The notes: a model not told the origin generated them from the letters alone. A DNA stretch of 64,000 bases from Gammaproteobacteria bacterium (GCA_022823405.1 JAJDXD010000110.1:18753-82752); one strand, 5' to 3'. Shown: positions 54,401-62,680, counted from the first letter of the stretch. A program made the numbers and translations.

Positions 54401-54601
54401 CTGCCAATGCTGTTCGAAACGTCAACGCAAGCCCAATTTTTGATTCCTATGGTGGCGACCCTTGTATTTGGACTGAGTTTTTCCGCGTTGTTGGTCCTAT
54501 TTTTCATCCCTGCTGTACTTACCCTTTATGACGGGATCGTTATGCGGCTGCTGAAAGGCAAAAAGTCACTGCCAACAACTGGAACTGAACACGCAAACTA
54601 G
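51464..54601 (+). CDS. RND efflux permease (AcrB-like)
   Basis: 1045 residues, normal for HAE-type RND pumps. Helix 1 VTHPVAMNILMVFFLVVGGY, porter motif ARVVVAWPGASAEDVERSV-like at 47-65, helix 4 FAFIMTIGIIVDDAIVVGEA with the paired Asp of the proton relay, and helix 10 GFIGLSGIVVNNAIVLVVYY. Family knowledge: trimeric proton-driven exporter in the inner membrane. Partner adaptor at 50187. Sequence gives no substrate clue. Confidence 0.92.
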   Translation: MERKGLLLTFVTHPVAMNILMVFFLVVGGYVCSRINIQFFPDIPLNFTRVVVAWPGASAEDVERSVTNRLELELKNTDNLKEMASVSQYGVSRIFIEFEAGTDISASTDDIKTAVDRLIVDLPEDIERPVVSEVVNYEAIAKLILAGNSIEQLRILANQSKDELLSRGFGKIEIVGLPDEELSIEVSGQTLRDLGLSLNQIGNRIRSQSRDSSIGVLGRDDAGRELRIVDQRRSELSFENVPIIADSNGSFVVLSDIASIQKQPKTEQVSLSFNGKPAVILDLRRQGERDSLKSAKALSQWIDEYQPLMPPDVEVVVFDNSTIALRDRIGLLVDNGIAGLILVLIVLYLFLNTRIAIWVAAGIPISLMGAVTVLFLLGETLNMITLFAFIMTIGIIVDDAIVVGEASLTNYIEDQSPVDAVYRASKRMFMPIFAASVTTIFAFLPVLIVDGIIGVVLGSIAMVVICVVAASLIEAFLILPGHLRASYDKIKSSGRAMKGALVDRYFAIFRDIWYRKTLEAAINNPITTISVGVACLILTFGLFVSGRVSYSFFPTPELNSVWTNVTFNAGTPRETVEEYLTTVVDALYENEKELGGNLISSSFTTLGAISEEEPGRISRTGSNLGSVAVELVQSDSRDVRTSTFLRSWRDRLEDVPGLENVVVLTANAGPPGRDIEVSLSGASKFETKEAALALAQLLEDTPGVYGVSDNTNYGRQQQILTLTPLGHALGLTINEVSRQLRSSVEGLDLQSFTTRYQDIDVSLSLPDEERNQLSEFENMHIILPSGEPVPLLDVVVIESARGFDRLSHAKGEFHIEVSASVDALIANTTQILQQLDTAVKPEFTRTYGVTWKFGTRQADQKQTEQSMKVGALIAVLFIYLTLAWILGSYSWPLFVMLAIPFGLVGAAWGHFLLDLPITIITILGFIGLSGIVVNNAIVLVVYYKDNLESGKEPTQAMIDAGCQRLRPVVLASLTTIVGLLPMLFETSTQAQFLIPMVATLVFGLSFSALLVLFFIPAVLTLYDGIVMRLLKGKKSLPTTGTEHAN

Positions 54602-54743
54602 TTTTATGGGAATAATTGTGAATGGTTGACAAAGCGGTAATTTTTTGTAATTTATTCTTCAGCATGGGAAATTGAGTTTTGTCTGGAAGAGCATTGTGCA
54701 CAAGAGCAAGAATGATCGATACGGATCGAATACATGAACCTGT

Positions 54744-55651
54744 TTGAAACAGATCATGGGGCTTTTCTTCATTTTCGGCGCTTTACATTTTCTATTCATC
54801 ATGAAACCCTTCGCTGTGGGCGACCCGCTGGGTGTGTACGTTGCTTACTGTCTCCTGCCTACCCGAATGCGCCCGTTTGGACGTTACAAGATTGCCAAAC
54901 TGGACAAGACCGGCGCGGCCCTGGCAATTACGATGATCCCGACCGGTCGCGCGTTGCGATACCGTCCAGATCATCAGATTGTCTTTGTCAGATTCGACGG
55001 GAGTGAATCACATCCGTTCACCATCAGTAAGGCACCGAGCGATGATTGAAGCATTCGTGTAACGGTTGCACGTCTCGGTGATTTTACGAGCAATTTGAGC
55101 GGGTCACTGATGGTCGGAACAGACGTTCAGATCGAAGGCCCGTACGGACGCATCAAAAGATCTTGACCTAAGAAACCCGAACTAAGGATTGCAGGTGGCA
55201 TTGGCATCACGCCTTTCGTCGCTTAGGCACACAGGATCTGGGTCGGAAGAATCAAACGGTTAATCTCGTATACTGCGTCAAGAGCGAGGAAAACGCAGCT
55301 CACCTTCAAGAACTGATGGTAGTAGCGGACACGCTCCCCGACTTCACGCTGAATATTCATTTGTCAGAGGTGCTGGGTAGAGCCACGGTTGACACGATTC
55401 TGCAAACCACACAACTTGATGCAGCGAATCCGTCCATAGCTTTCTGCGGGCCGGATCAGATGCGCAAGACTCTACTGAAAAATTTCGCAGCACGAGGCCT
55501 ATCTGTTAGGAAGATCAGGTATGAGGAATTCAAGATCCGCTCTGGAATTGGTTTGAAAGCATTAGCTACGAATCTGGTGGAACGCGCAAAAAATCGCGAT
55601 ACGGATTGGTTGAAAGTGCCGGGTAAGAGCTGGCTAACTGGTTGTGACTGA
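54744..55651 (+). pseudogene. ferric-reductase/ferredoxin-NADP-reductase-like gene, inactivated
   Basis: The plus-strand frame from 54744 encodes FGALHFLFIMKPFAVGDPLG and the FAD-site segment YRPDHQIVFVRFDGSESHPF, then TISKAPSDD and a TGA at 55047. The same frame continues as VTVARLGDFTSNLSGSLMVG, GPYGRIKRS with another TGA, and AGGIGITPFVA with a TAG. A one-base shift is needed to reach NLVYCVKSEENAAHLQELM and SIAFCGPDQMRKTLLKNF, the NAD-binding end. At least three stops and one frameshift therefore interrupt a flavoprotein of the transmembrane ferric reductase family. Confidence 0.8.
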
Positions 55652-55814
55652 GCATCCTCGAAGGAACAAATCTTCATGTTTCAGTGGCTGCGGAGCGCTG
55701 CCCATTATCAAAGTTCAAGTGTTTTCTTTCCACCAACATGGCTTCCATCAAATTTGACTTGCAGTCAATATTTTGGCAACAGGAAACAACTATTCCCTCA
55801 CCTGCGCTTTCCTC

Positions 55815-56609
55815 TCATTCAGTCCAGTGCCTGTCAACCTTACCATCCTTAACGCTGTAAAAAAACATCTCGTGTCCGAACTGTTCTGTTAAACCTGTGT
55901 TAGGTGGAAGTTTGAAGACGAATATCAATCTACCATCTCTCTGGTAGACTTCAATATCTGTCCACTCTACCAGGTTTTCATCAGGTTCAGCAAATTCCAC
56001 CCCTTTCATTTCAGAATATTGGATCGATGCGGCTGGGACGTTGATCGGAATCGCGAAGTAGAACAGAAAAATGTCAACGTGCTTGAAGTATTGAATTGCA
56101 AATAGCTCCAGTTTCCTGTTCAGCTCATCGAATTCTTCGAAACCGGTAATGAACATTACCCCGCCAAGTCCGTCTTCAATGATTTCTTTCACCTTTTTTC
56201 TCAAGTCTGATCGCAGATTGATGATCAGCATGTCAGAGCGAAATGACTCGCGTGCGCTGATGGCAGACATCGACGGTTCAAATTCTCGAACCGCATTCAA
56301 ACCGGTTTGAATTTCTGCAGAAAGTTGCTGTAATTCGTTCAGATCCAGCACGGGTTCACTTGACTCTTCCATCAGCAGACGTTCTGCAAGTTTTTCCGCA
56401 TCAGATCTTTCGGGCAGTTCAATCGCTTGGTCGCTGGAGATCACTTGAATTTCCAATGTCGAATCATCGGCCAAATTCACACTTGTGAATGACAGCAATA
56501 GAATCACACAAAAAAGACAGGTAACTTGATGACTGAATCGTTTTACAGGAGTGGTAAAGACAGCCAAATTTCTAACTTGATTGCGAAAGAACGATGGATG
56601 GGAGGACAT
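55815..56609 (-). CDS. secreted hypothetical protein
   Basis: About 264 residues from ATG 56609; the frame opens earlier at 56678, inside the AbiEii gene. A hydrophobic stretch (VTCLFCVILLLSFTSVNLA) near residue 30-48 looks like a signal peptide ending before DDST. The rest is acidic, with FEEFDELNRKLELFAIQYFK and IFLFYFAIPINVPAASIQYS. No family recognised. Same strand as the AbiE pair and 25 bp beyond it; it could be an unrelated gene read from the same transcript. Confidence 0.55.
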   Translation of the reverse strand: MSSHPSFFRNQVRNLAVFTTPVKRFSHQVTCLFCVILLLSFTSVNLADDSTLEIQVISSDQAIELPERSDAEKLAERLLMEESSEPVLDLNELQQLSAEIQTGLNAVREFEPSMSAISARESFRSDMLIINLRSDLRKKVKEIIEDGLGGVMFITGFEEFDELNRKLELFAIQYFKHVDIFLFYFAIPINVPAASIQYSEMKGVEFAEPDENLVEWTDIEVYQRDGRLIFVFKLPPNTGLTEQFGHEMFFYSVKDGKVDRHWTE

Positions 56610-56634
56610 TTGAACGTCAATTTCATTGAAAATC

Positions 56635-57660
56635 TTATTGAGAATTCGAACTGTTAGCACTCGCCTCGATTGCCGCACATCGCTCCATCAATTCACCGAA
56701 CGGTTCGTTCTCATCCGGGAGCATGCCAGCATCTTGCATTCTTGCGTAGTCATCGGCAAGCACCTCATATGCGTCTCCGACTGGAACAAGTTGCAAATTT
56801 CCTGAGACTGCCGCCTCGTAGTCAACTTTCTTGCCGCTCGCGTCATTTTCTGCAAAGAATAAGGTCTTGTGGCGAGCAACCGAAAGCGCAAGCTCACGGT
56901 CGGCTAAGGCATTCGCAACCAAGCCCGCTTCCTCTAGGCGGGCGAGGTCGTGCCAATGCCGTGATAGTCGCTCGCCCCGTCGTCGCTCCTGACGGCAGAA
57001 GACGTGAACCGCAGTAGCCTTCTCCCAAAATGTCCGTTCCACTAGCATAACTGTAGGACAGGCTTCGGGAAAAACCAGATCGGGCAGATATGTCGCTGCA
57101 TCACATACGATCGGAGCAGGTTTGTTCGGCTCGCCTGTGGAACGTGCGCCAAATTCAACCACAACCTCGGGACGCACGAAACCTGTCCCTTTGAGCAGCG
57201 ATTCGTATTTGATAAAAAGACGGTGCGCATCCACATCAACCTTGGCGGGAAAACAGATGTGCGCGAGTCCTCTTTCGACGATAGGGCCTGCTTGATCCCG
57301 AACCCAATCGATAAGGCGAGTGCGGATAGTCTGTGTCCAGCGTTTTTGTTGGCTACGCGTCTTTGGCAATGCTTCATCGCCGGCACCAGCCACGAGATCT
57401 GGAGCAATAGCACGGATGTCATAGGTGATGTCTACATCTTCCGAGAAGCGGCGGATAGCTCGCCAGACCTTTGCGAGCGACGTGCCCCCTTTAAATGTAA
57501 GGTGTTTTGCGAACGGTGCATCGAATAGTACCGAGAGTGACGCAACCATCCAGATATCCTTCTCAAGTAAATATGCACGGTACTGGCCTTCGTCTTGGGC
57601 CAATCTCAAGGCGTAAAGGCGATCTTCATTCGAAAGGTTTGAGTAAAGCACTTCAGCCAT
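56635..57660 (-). CDS. AbiEii/AbiGii-family nucleotidyltransferase toxin
   Basis: 341 residues. The toxin signature is HLTFKGGTSLAKVWRAIRRF followed by SEDVDITYD, giving the G-G-T-S and S-E-D-x-D motifs of the AbiEii nucleotidyltransferase (DUF1814). Downstream VERTFWEKATAVHVFCRQE and RLSRHWHDLARL are also conserved in the family. Family knowledge: a type IV toxin-antitoxin toxin that provides phage abortive infection. The antitoxin gene lies directly upstream and overlaps it by 8 bp. Confidence 0.85.
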   Translation of the reverse strand: MAEVLYSNLSNEDRLYALRLAQDEGQYRAYLLEKDIWMVASLSVLFDAPFAKHLTFKGGTSLAKVWRAIRRFSEDVDITYDIRAIAPDLVAGAGDEALPKTRSQQKRWTQTIRTRLIDWVRDQAGPIVERGLAHICFPAKVDVDAHRLFIKYESLLKGTGFVRPEVVVEFGARSTGEPNKPAPIVCDAATYLPDLVFPEACPTVMLVERTFWEKATAVHVFCRQERRRGERLSRHWHDLARLEEAGLVANALADRELALSVARHKTLFFAENDASGKKVDYEAAVSGNLQLVPVGDAYEVLADDYARMQDAGMLPDENEPFGELMERCAAIEASANSSNSQ

Positions 57661-58249
57661 GTGCGATGTGTGTACTCAACAGCTCAGCCATCCAGTTCGG
57701 CAATACGGCGCGCGCGGTGGCAAGCTCATTTAACTCGTCAGGGGAAAGCTTAGACCAAACCACCTCGAGGTTGTCTTCAATTTCATTGGGACCCAACCAT
57801 GCCAAAGCACGGATTACGGTACCCGCTCTGCTGTGAGGCGCCGTTAACTGCCATCGTGGGGCATGACACAGTTCGACCGTATGTCTGCCAAATTGCAGAC
57901 GCCGGTTGTAACCTGACGTCAAATAGACCTCACGTACCGGATTCTGGGTGCTTAGTCCCAGACAGTTCGCAGCCGAACCACCACACGGTACGATTGTTTC
58001 GCCCCATAGAGCCGATAACGCAGCAATCGCCTTGTCAATATGAGGCGTACATTGTCCGAAACGGGTTTCGATTGGGCGCATATAGACACCTTGGCAAATG
58101 CGTAGCAGATTGCCTGATCTCGCCAGCCGGGATAATGCTTGGTCGATTGCCGCTCGATTGCTGAGATGAAGCAAAGCACCTGGACACAGTGGCGTGCCTT
58201 CGGGGAGGGTCTCGGCGTATTCCATGATGTGCTTGGGAAGGCCCCACAT
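57653..58249 (-). CDS. AbiEi-type antitoxin/transcriptional regulator (DUF6088)
   Basis: 198 residues. N-terminal winged-helix region (AIDQALSRLARSGNLLRICQ, GVYMRP), then the conserved core VPCGGSAANCLGLSTQNP and VYLTSGYNRRLQFGRHTVEL. This is the DUF6088 organisation of AbiEi antitoxins that repress their own operon. First gene of the pair; its start codon is 8 bp-linked to the toxin end. The upstream 140 bp to 58390 hold no gene. Confidence 0.85.
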   Translation of the reverse strand: MWGLPKHIMEYAETLPEGTPLCPGALLHLSNRAAIDQALSRLARSGNLLRICQGVYMRPIETRFGQCTPHIDKAIAALSALWGETIVPCGGSAANCLGLSTQNPVREVYLTSGYNRRLQFGRHTVELCHAPRWQLTAPHSRAGTVIRALAWLGPNEIEDNLEVVWSKLSPDELNELATARAVLPNWMAELLSTHIAHG

Positions 58250-58389
58250 AGTTTGGTGTCTCCGGAATTATGTCAGAAATTTAAAAGCAATTCTATCAAA
58301 TCAGGTCGAACAAAATTGTCATTCGTCTTTCCCAGTCAAGGTGAATTTTTGAGTTACTGCTGAAAGTAGTGCGTGACGGAAAGTGATCA

Positions 58390-58673
58390 TCAAGTGGCTA
58401 CCTGGTCATTAAATTGTGTCACCTCAATTCCGTCTTTGAATTTAATCCCTTCAATCACTTGGCCCAATTGCCTGAATCCGCGCAATCAGCACCATTTTTT
58501 TCTCGGCACACTGGCCCAGTTCGAACATCATGCACAGCATGCTGTTTCAATTCAGATACCCCTTGGAGCGCCGGGTCCGATGCCAGAATCGTGGCAAACG
58601 TCGACTCTTTCGGATTGGTAGTGCGGATGCTCTGCCAGTGCTTGGCCGGAAAATCGTAAACCGCCTTCAACAC
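58390..58673 (-). pseudogene. IS256-family transposase, 3' remnant
   Basis: The minus-strand frame reads VLKAVYDFPAKHWQSIRTTN, PKESTFAT, the IS256/Mutator signature (YDFPAEHW, RTTNPIESTFATVR). A one-base shift then gives RFWHRTRRSKGYLN, a stop, SMLCMMFELGQCAEKKWC, a stop, and LRGFRQLGQVIEGIKFKDGI ending at 58390. The catalytic domain is entirely missing. It is a dead 3' piece of a transposase. Confidence 0.8.
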
Positions 58674-58718
58674 TTAGCGGTCCTTACGCAGAAACTCTAT
58701 ACGTAAGAGTCGCATGAT

Positions 58719-58738
58719 CATGTCTGAATTCAGACATG
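58719..58738. promoter_or_regulatory. 20-bp perfect palindrome, operator candidate
   Basis: catgtctgaattcagacatg is an uninterrupted 20-base palindrome, 16 bp before the ATG at 58755. A smaller dyad, actct-N7-agagt, lies just before it at 58694-58710. Perfect 20-mers rarely occur by chance, so a dimeric regulator site is likely, perhaps autoregulatory. Confidence 0.5.
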
Positions 58739-58754
58739 TAACGCATAAACAGTC

Positions 58755-58952
58755 ATGAAACAGCGAGCAAAGACGAGTTCTGTCCCACCGATGACCGATT
58801 TCGAGTTTGACGATGTGATGAGAGTGTTGCTGGGAGTTAAGCCGAAAGGTAAACAGAAAAAAATGAGGAACATCAAGCAGAAAAACGCACATGTAAAAAG
58901 GGATAGAACTTTGCATCAACAAATCCGAAAAGTCAGGAACGTAGGATATTGA
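58755..58952 (+). CDS. small basic hypothetical protein
   Basis: 65 residues. The first 30 (TSSVPPMTDFEFDDVMRVLL) look like a short amphipathic helix region; the remainder is strongly basic (KPKGKQKKMRNIKQK, RTLHQQIRKVRN), suggesting nucleic-acid binding. No family recognised. A 20-bp palindrome lies just upstream, and the neighbours are an IS256 remnant and a DUF4143 ATPase, so an antitoxin-like or mobile-element accessory gene is possible. Confidence 0.4.
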   Translation: MKQRAKTSSVPPMTDFEFDDVMRVLLGVKPKGKQKKMRNIKQKNAHVKRDRTLHQQIRKVRNVGY

Positions 58953-59110
58953 TCAATGCAACATGCTCCTAGCGCAACTGGAACAGAAATTCAGCCAGGT
59001 GTTTTTCGCTATCTTCAAGTGCAAAAGTTTTTCATAATTTTTCAATCTTTTGGATCAATTTTAACCCTGTCAACTGTACTACGATTAATCCCCAAATTTT
59101 TACCAAAATT

Positions 59111-60301
59111 TCAGGTGGGATCGCTGAAACTGGAAGTTTCAAGATCGTTAATTTTGTTCCAGGGCAGCAAAGTGCCAAAAGTTCGATTTTGCAACTGCTC
59201 CCCTGCATAGATCACAACATTACTGACCGAATCGAAACATTGAAAATGCTTCTCTACACGCTTGATTCCGGATAACAGGTTGGTGGTCGCCGTTTTCGAA
59301 GCTTTTGCATCAACAAGCACAATTGAATTTGCCTGCTGGATGATCAGGTCTACTTCGGCACCATTGCTGTCTCGATAAAATGATAAACCCCGATTTTCAC
59401 CAGCGTGCCAGCGCCTTTTGAAAATCTCCGAGACAGCCCAGGTTTCAAATATCGAGCCAAACAAAGGATGGAAACGTAGCTGATCTGCAGACTGAATTCC
59501 CAACAAAAAACATAACAGCCCTGTATCGACGAAGTGCAGTTTTGGCATTTTGACAATGCGTTTGCGTAAATTTCCGAAAAAAGGCCTTAATCGGTATACC
59601 AGGTGGCTAGCCTCAAGGACGCTCCCCCACGACTTCGCGGTGGGTTGAGAAATTCCACAATCTCCGGCCAAAGATGCGTAATTCAACAGTTGCGCCGACC
59701 TAGTCGCACTCAGTTCAACATATTGTTGAAATCGCGTCAAACTGTCAATGTTTTTGACCATGCGGACATCTCTTTCCAAATATGTTGCAATATAGGACCG
59801 ATACCAGTCGGTTGTGTTGCATCCTGTATCATAAATCGGGGGAAACAACCCTCTGAACAAAGTTTCCTCCAGACTTTGTTCACAATCACCGATTTGAGTG
59901 AGTTCAGAGAGGGTGAATGGAAAAAGTTGACGGACAGAGGTGCGTCCAGCCAGGGATTGACTAACTGTTTGGGAAATTGTCAGATTTTGCGAACCAGTTA
60001 AAATCCATTTCCCGGCTGTCCGGTCACTGTCAATAATGGATTGCAGGTAGGAAGGGATATCAGGTACGCGTTGAAATTCATCCAGAATTGCACCGTCTGG
60101 CAGATCAGCTAAAAATCCGCGGGGATCTTCCTGTGCGAATCTGCGAATGTCAGGCGACTCAAGATTAACGTATTTGTGATCTGGGAAAATTTTTTGACAA
60201 AGTGTAGTCTTGCCACTTTGTCTCGGTCCGGTCAGGGTGATCGCAGGATATGCCGCAGCATCCGAAATCAACAGCGGTGTAATTTCTCGTTCAATAAACA
60301 T
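59111..60301 (-). CDS. DUF4143 (AAA_14) ATPase
   Basis: About 396 residues from ATG 60301 (a second ATG at 60310 is in frame). P-loop ITLTGPRQSGKTTL, arginine-finger/sensor region GAILDEFQRVPDIPSYLQSI, GKWILTGSQNL (sensor 1). DUF4143 domain in the second half: ARSAQLLNYASLAGDCGISQ, KLHFVDTGLLCFLLGI, and the nuclease-like end RDSNGAEVDLIIQQ, IVLVDAKAS. Family knowledge: widespread, of unclear function; the C-terminal strands resemble a restriction-endonuclease-like fold (E-V-D-L, V-D-A-K). The decayed homologue at 9789-10010 shows the family is duplicated and unstable here. Confidence 0.88.
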   Translation of the reverse strand: MFIEREITPLLISDAAAYPAITLTGPRQSGKTTLCQKIFPDHKYVNLESPDIRRFAQEDPRGFLADLPDGAILDEFQRVPDIPSYLQSIIDSDRTAGKWILTGSQNLTISQTVSQSLAGRTSVRQLFPFTLSELTQIGDCEQSLEETLFRGLFPPIYDTGCNTTDWYRSYIATYLERDVRMVKNIDSLTRFQQYVELSATRSAQLLNYASLAGDCGISQPTAKSWGSVLEASHLVYRLRPFFGNLRKRIVKMPKLHFVDTGLLCFLLGIQSADQLRFHPLFGSIFETWAVSEIFKRRWHAGENRGLSFYRDSNGAEVDLIIQQANSIVLVDAKASKTATTNLLSGIKRVEKHFQCFDSVSNVVIYAGEQLQNRTFGTLLPWNKINDLETSSFSDPT

Positions 60302-60439
60302 CATTACCATTGTACATAATAATAGGATAAATGAAACTATGACTTTTATTTAGCCTATTACTTGGATCCTAATATTGAACGATACTGATAGGGTTCCGAA
60401 TCTAGGCAAAGTCACTGACAGGTGCATCATTTGATTGTC

Positions 60440-60505
60440 CAGGTTTATCTGCTAGACCGTGCCGGACAACGAAATCCCGCTGCCACTGAGTGGATGACTA
60501 AAGCA
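60440..60505 (-). pseudogene. scrap of IS1595 transposase
   Basis: accgtgccggacaacgaaat and the next 25 bases match the reverse complement of 45708-45752 in the IS1595 gene at about 85-90 % by eye. Only this piece of the transposase remains, in the opposite orientation to the other copy. The rest of 60311-60702 has no gene. Confidence 0.65.
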
Positions 60506-60588
60506 AACAAAGTCTCAGGAAACAACCAATTACAGAGAGGAATAATTTTCGCTTTTGGGACGTTTTCGGGCAAATTTTTCGAAGTATG
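60503..60588 (+). repeat. 80-bp degenerate repeat, copy 2
   Basis: gcaaacaaagtctcaggaaa through gggcaaatttttcg matches copy 1 at 46070-46155 with about 70 % identity by eye. It adjoins the IS1595 scrap at 60440-60505. A 63-codon frame across it (60422-60613) is an artefact of the repeat. Confidence 0.5.
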
Positions 60589-60702
60589 TATCTTCAATAA
60601 TTTCTATTGGTGATAGGCCACCAGTTTGAATTCAATGTAAAATTTTGGTCGATTTAATGACTATTGGTAATAGTACTAACTACCATCAGCAAGTATCCAT
60701 CT

Positions 60703-61989
60703 ATGAATGAACAGAAAACTATCGCCTTTTTTCCAGAAGGTGCCTTTGGTCCAGCACTGAACTCGGTCGGGATTGCGCAGGCCTGTACCGAAATGGGGCA
60801 CCGATGCGTATTTCTGACAGATCCGGGATTCGCCGGTGTATTTAGTGATTATGGATTCGAAGAGCGCACTATCAGGTTGTCAGAAGAAATGCCTCCGGAA
60901 GAGATGGCCAAGTACTGGTCAAACTTCATCGATGGACATATACCGAATTTCAATTTGACGCCGTACCAGCAGATTGACAATTATGTGAAGGAGTGCTGGG
61001 AAGCCATAGTTGATACAGCGAAATGGGCAGAAAAGGATTTGCACTCTGTACTGAGTGACCTCAATCCCGACTTAATTTGTATCGACAACGTCATTTTGTT
61101 TCCGGCTGCCAAACAGTTTGGCGTGCCTTGGATTCGAATCATCTCCTGTAGCGAAAACGAAATTGAAGACCCAATGATTCCGCCCCACCTGTCGGGTTGT
61201 GGTGAGAATGACCTGGAATGTTTTGAAGCGTACCGCAATCACTTCAACGAAGTCGTAAAGCCGGTGCACGAAGACTTTAATAACTTTCTTAAGACCTGCG
61301 GTGAAGAGCCATACTCCATAGGGCAGTTCTTTGAAACCTCTCCCTACATGAATCTACTACTGTACCCGGAGCCACTTCAGTACAAGCGAAAGCACCCCTT
61401 AAACCCGGAGAAGTTTCAGTTTCTTGAAGGATGTGTCAGATCCGATGAGCACTATGAGGTACCGGAGTTTAAGAAGAATAACGACGCCCCGCTGATTTAT
61501 CTGAGCTTTGGTTCGCTAGGGTCAGGTGACACAGATCTGTTAAAGCGAATGATTGGAGTTCTAGGCGAACTTGATTATCGAGTTCTTGTCAATATCGGGG
61601 ATTATGGCGATGCCTATGATTCAATACCCGACAATGTTCATATTGCCTCATGGTATCCTCAACCGTCGGTCATTGAGCAGTGTGATGCTGTCATTCACCA
61701 TGGTGGCAACAACAGCTTTACTGAATGTCTGTATTTTGGTAAACCAGCTTTGATCATGCCTTATGTATGGGATGGCCACGACAACTCAACACGTGTACAG
61801 GAAACTGGACATGGTCTGAAAATGCACCGTGCTAACTGGACTGAAGAGCAGTTTGCTGGAGCGATTCATACCTTACTCAACGATAAGGATATGCGAGCCA
61901 AACTTGAGGCAACGAGCGCACATATGAAAAGAGCCAATGGACGCCAGAAAGCAGCTCAAATTATTGATCAGCTGCTTCGCACGAATTAG
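60703..61989 (+). CDS. GT1-family glycosyltransferase (UGT/MGT-like)
   Basis: 428 residues from ATG 60703; the frame opens at 60664 but the earlier codons are unlike the family. GT-B fold: FFPEGAFGPALNSVGIAQAC at the N-terminus, and donor-site motif HHGGNNSFTECLYFGKPAL followed by WDGHDNSTRVQETGHG, equivalent to the UGT signature with the final Q replaced by H-D. Middle segment PLIYLSFGSLGSGDTDLLKR is typical of MGT/UGT and sterol or macrolide glucosyltransferases. Acceptor unknown; sterol glucosylation is suggested only by the sterol locus 16 kb away. Confidence 0.75.
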   Translation: MNEQKTIAFFPEGAFGPALNSVGIAQACTEMGHRCVFLTDPGFAGVFSDYGFEERTIRLSEEMPPEEMAKYWSNFIDGHIPNFNLTPYQQIDNYVKECWEAIVDTAKWAEKDLHSVLSDLNPDLICIDNVILFPAAKQFGVPWIRIISCSENEIEDPMIPPHLSGCGENDLECFEAYRNHFNEVVKPVHEDFNNFLKTCGEEPYSIGQFFETSPYMNLLLYPEPLQYKRKHPLNPEKFQFLEGCVRSDEHYEVPEFKKNNDAPLIYLSFGSLGSGDTDLLKRMIGVLGELDYRVLVNIGDYGDAYDSIPDNVHIASWYPQPSVIEQCDAVIHHGGNNSFTECLYFGKPALIMPYVWDGHDNSTRVQETGHGLKMHRANWTEEQFAGAIHTLLNDKDMRAKLEATSAHMKRANGRQKAAQIIDQLLRTN

Positions 61990-62019
61990 ACGCGCTGGAC
62001 AATACCAGCGGATTCTGGT

Positions 62020-62340
62020 TTAGACTTTGACGTATACCTGGTCGTCAACAACTTTAACAGAGTACGTCTGCAAGTCTTCTTCTGCGGGTTCTTCGATCAC
62101 TTCACCTGTGGTGACACTAAATTCAGCAAGGTGTAGTGGGCAGACAATGCGATCCTCCTCGATGTAACCGTCAGAGAGGCACGCATATTCATGGGTGCAG
62201 ACATTGCTGATGGCATAGACGTTATCGTCCATTAGTACCAATGCAATTTCTTCAGTGCCGACATCAACCGGGTAGGGAACCCGGTCTTCCAGATCTGACA
62301 TCGAAGCGACGGCGTGATAGTTTTCCAAACTTTCGTCCAT
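62020..62340 (-). CDS. Rieske-type 2Fe-2S ferredoxin
   Basis: 106 residues from ATG 62340; the longer frame to 62421 adds an atypical leader. Rieske motif: CTHEYACLSDG ... IVCPLHLAEF (C-x-H and C-x-x-H). Length and fold match the small ferredoxin components of aromatic-ring or sterol oxygenases. It lacks the mononuclear-iron domain, so it is an electron carrier. Convergent with the glycosyltransferase, 30 bp apart. A donor for the Rieske oxygenase at 42528 is an attractive but unproven idea. Confidence 0.85.
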   Translation of the reverse strand: MDESLENYHAVASMSDLEDRVPYPVDVGTEEIALVLMDDNVYAISNVCTHEYACLSDGYIEEDRIVCPLHLAEFSVTTGEVIEEPAEEDLQTYSVKVVDDQVYVKV

Positions 62341-62664
62341 AACCTGTTGAAGACCCCGGAAAATTGTGATTGATTTTGGTAGTTTGCTACCCGTAAACCA
62401 CGGGTTGTGGCAGATTAGCAAAACCCAGCATTATAGTTTGGGACTCTTGCAAAATTGCCAGTTATGGTTGAGCGTTTTATCTCAAATAGCCTTCTGATTC
62501 TGTTTGGTTTGGAGCCGAACGGACAAAAGTCAGATTGCTGAACCTTCCCTCATTCAAATGACAAAATTCTAGCGCTTAAAGTAATCATAATGAAAGTCAG
62601 TTGTTATTCACCCACAGCACCCACGCTACAGAACTACTGGCATCGATGGTTAGTTGGACAAAAC

Positions 62665-62680
62665 CACTAGTGTCCGGTTG
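62665..62680 (+). repeat. left terminal inverted repeat of the IS4 element
   Basis: cactagtgtccggttg, exact reverse complement of 63985-64000. The transposase stop codon (62667-62669) lies inside this repeat, so its last residues are encoded by the IS end. Confidence 0.92.

Noticed and set aside
58373..58659. Plus-strand frames at 58373-58659 as genes
   Set aside because: They are antisense shadows of the IS256 transposase remnant.
60422..60613. 63-codon frame as a gene
   Set aside because: It is made of an IS1595 scrap plus the 80-bp repeat.
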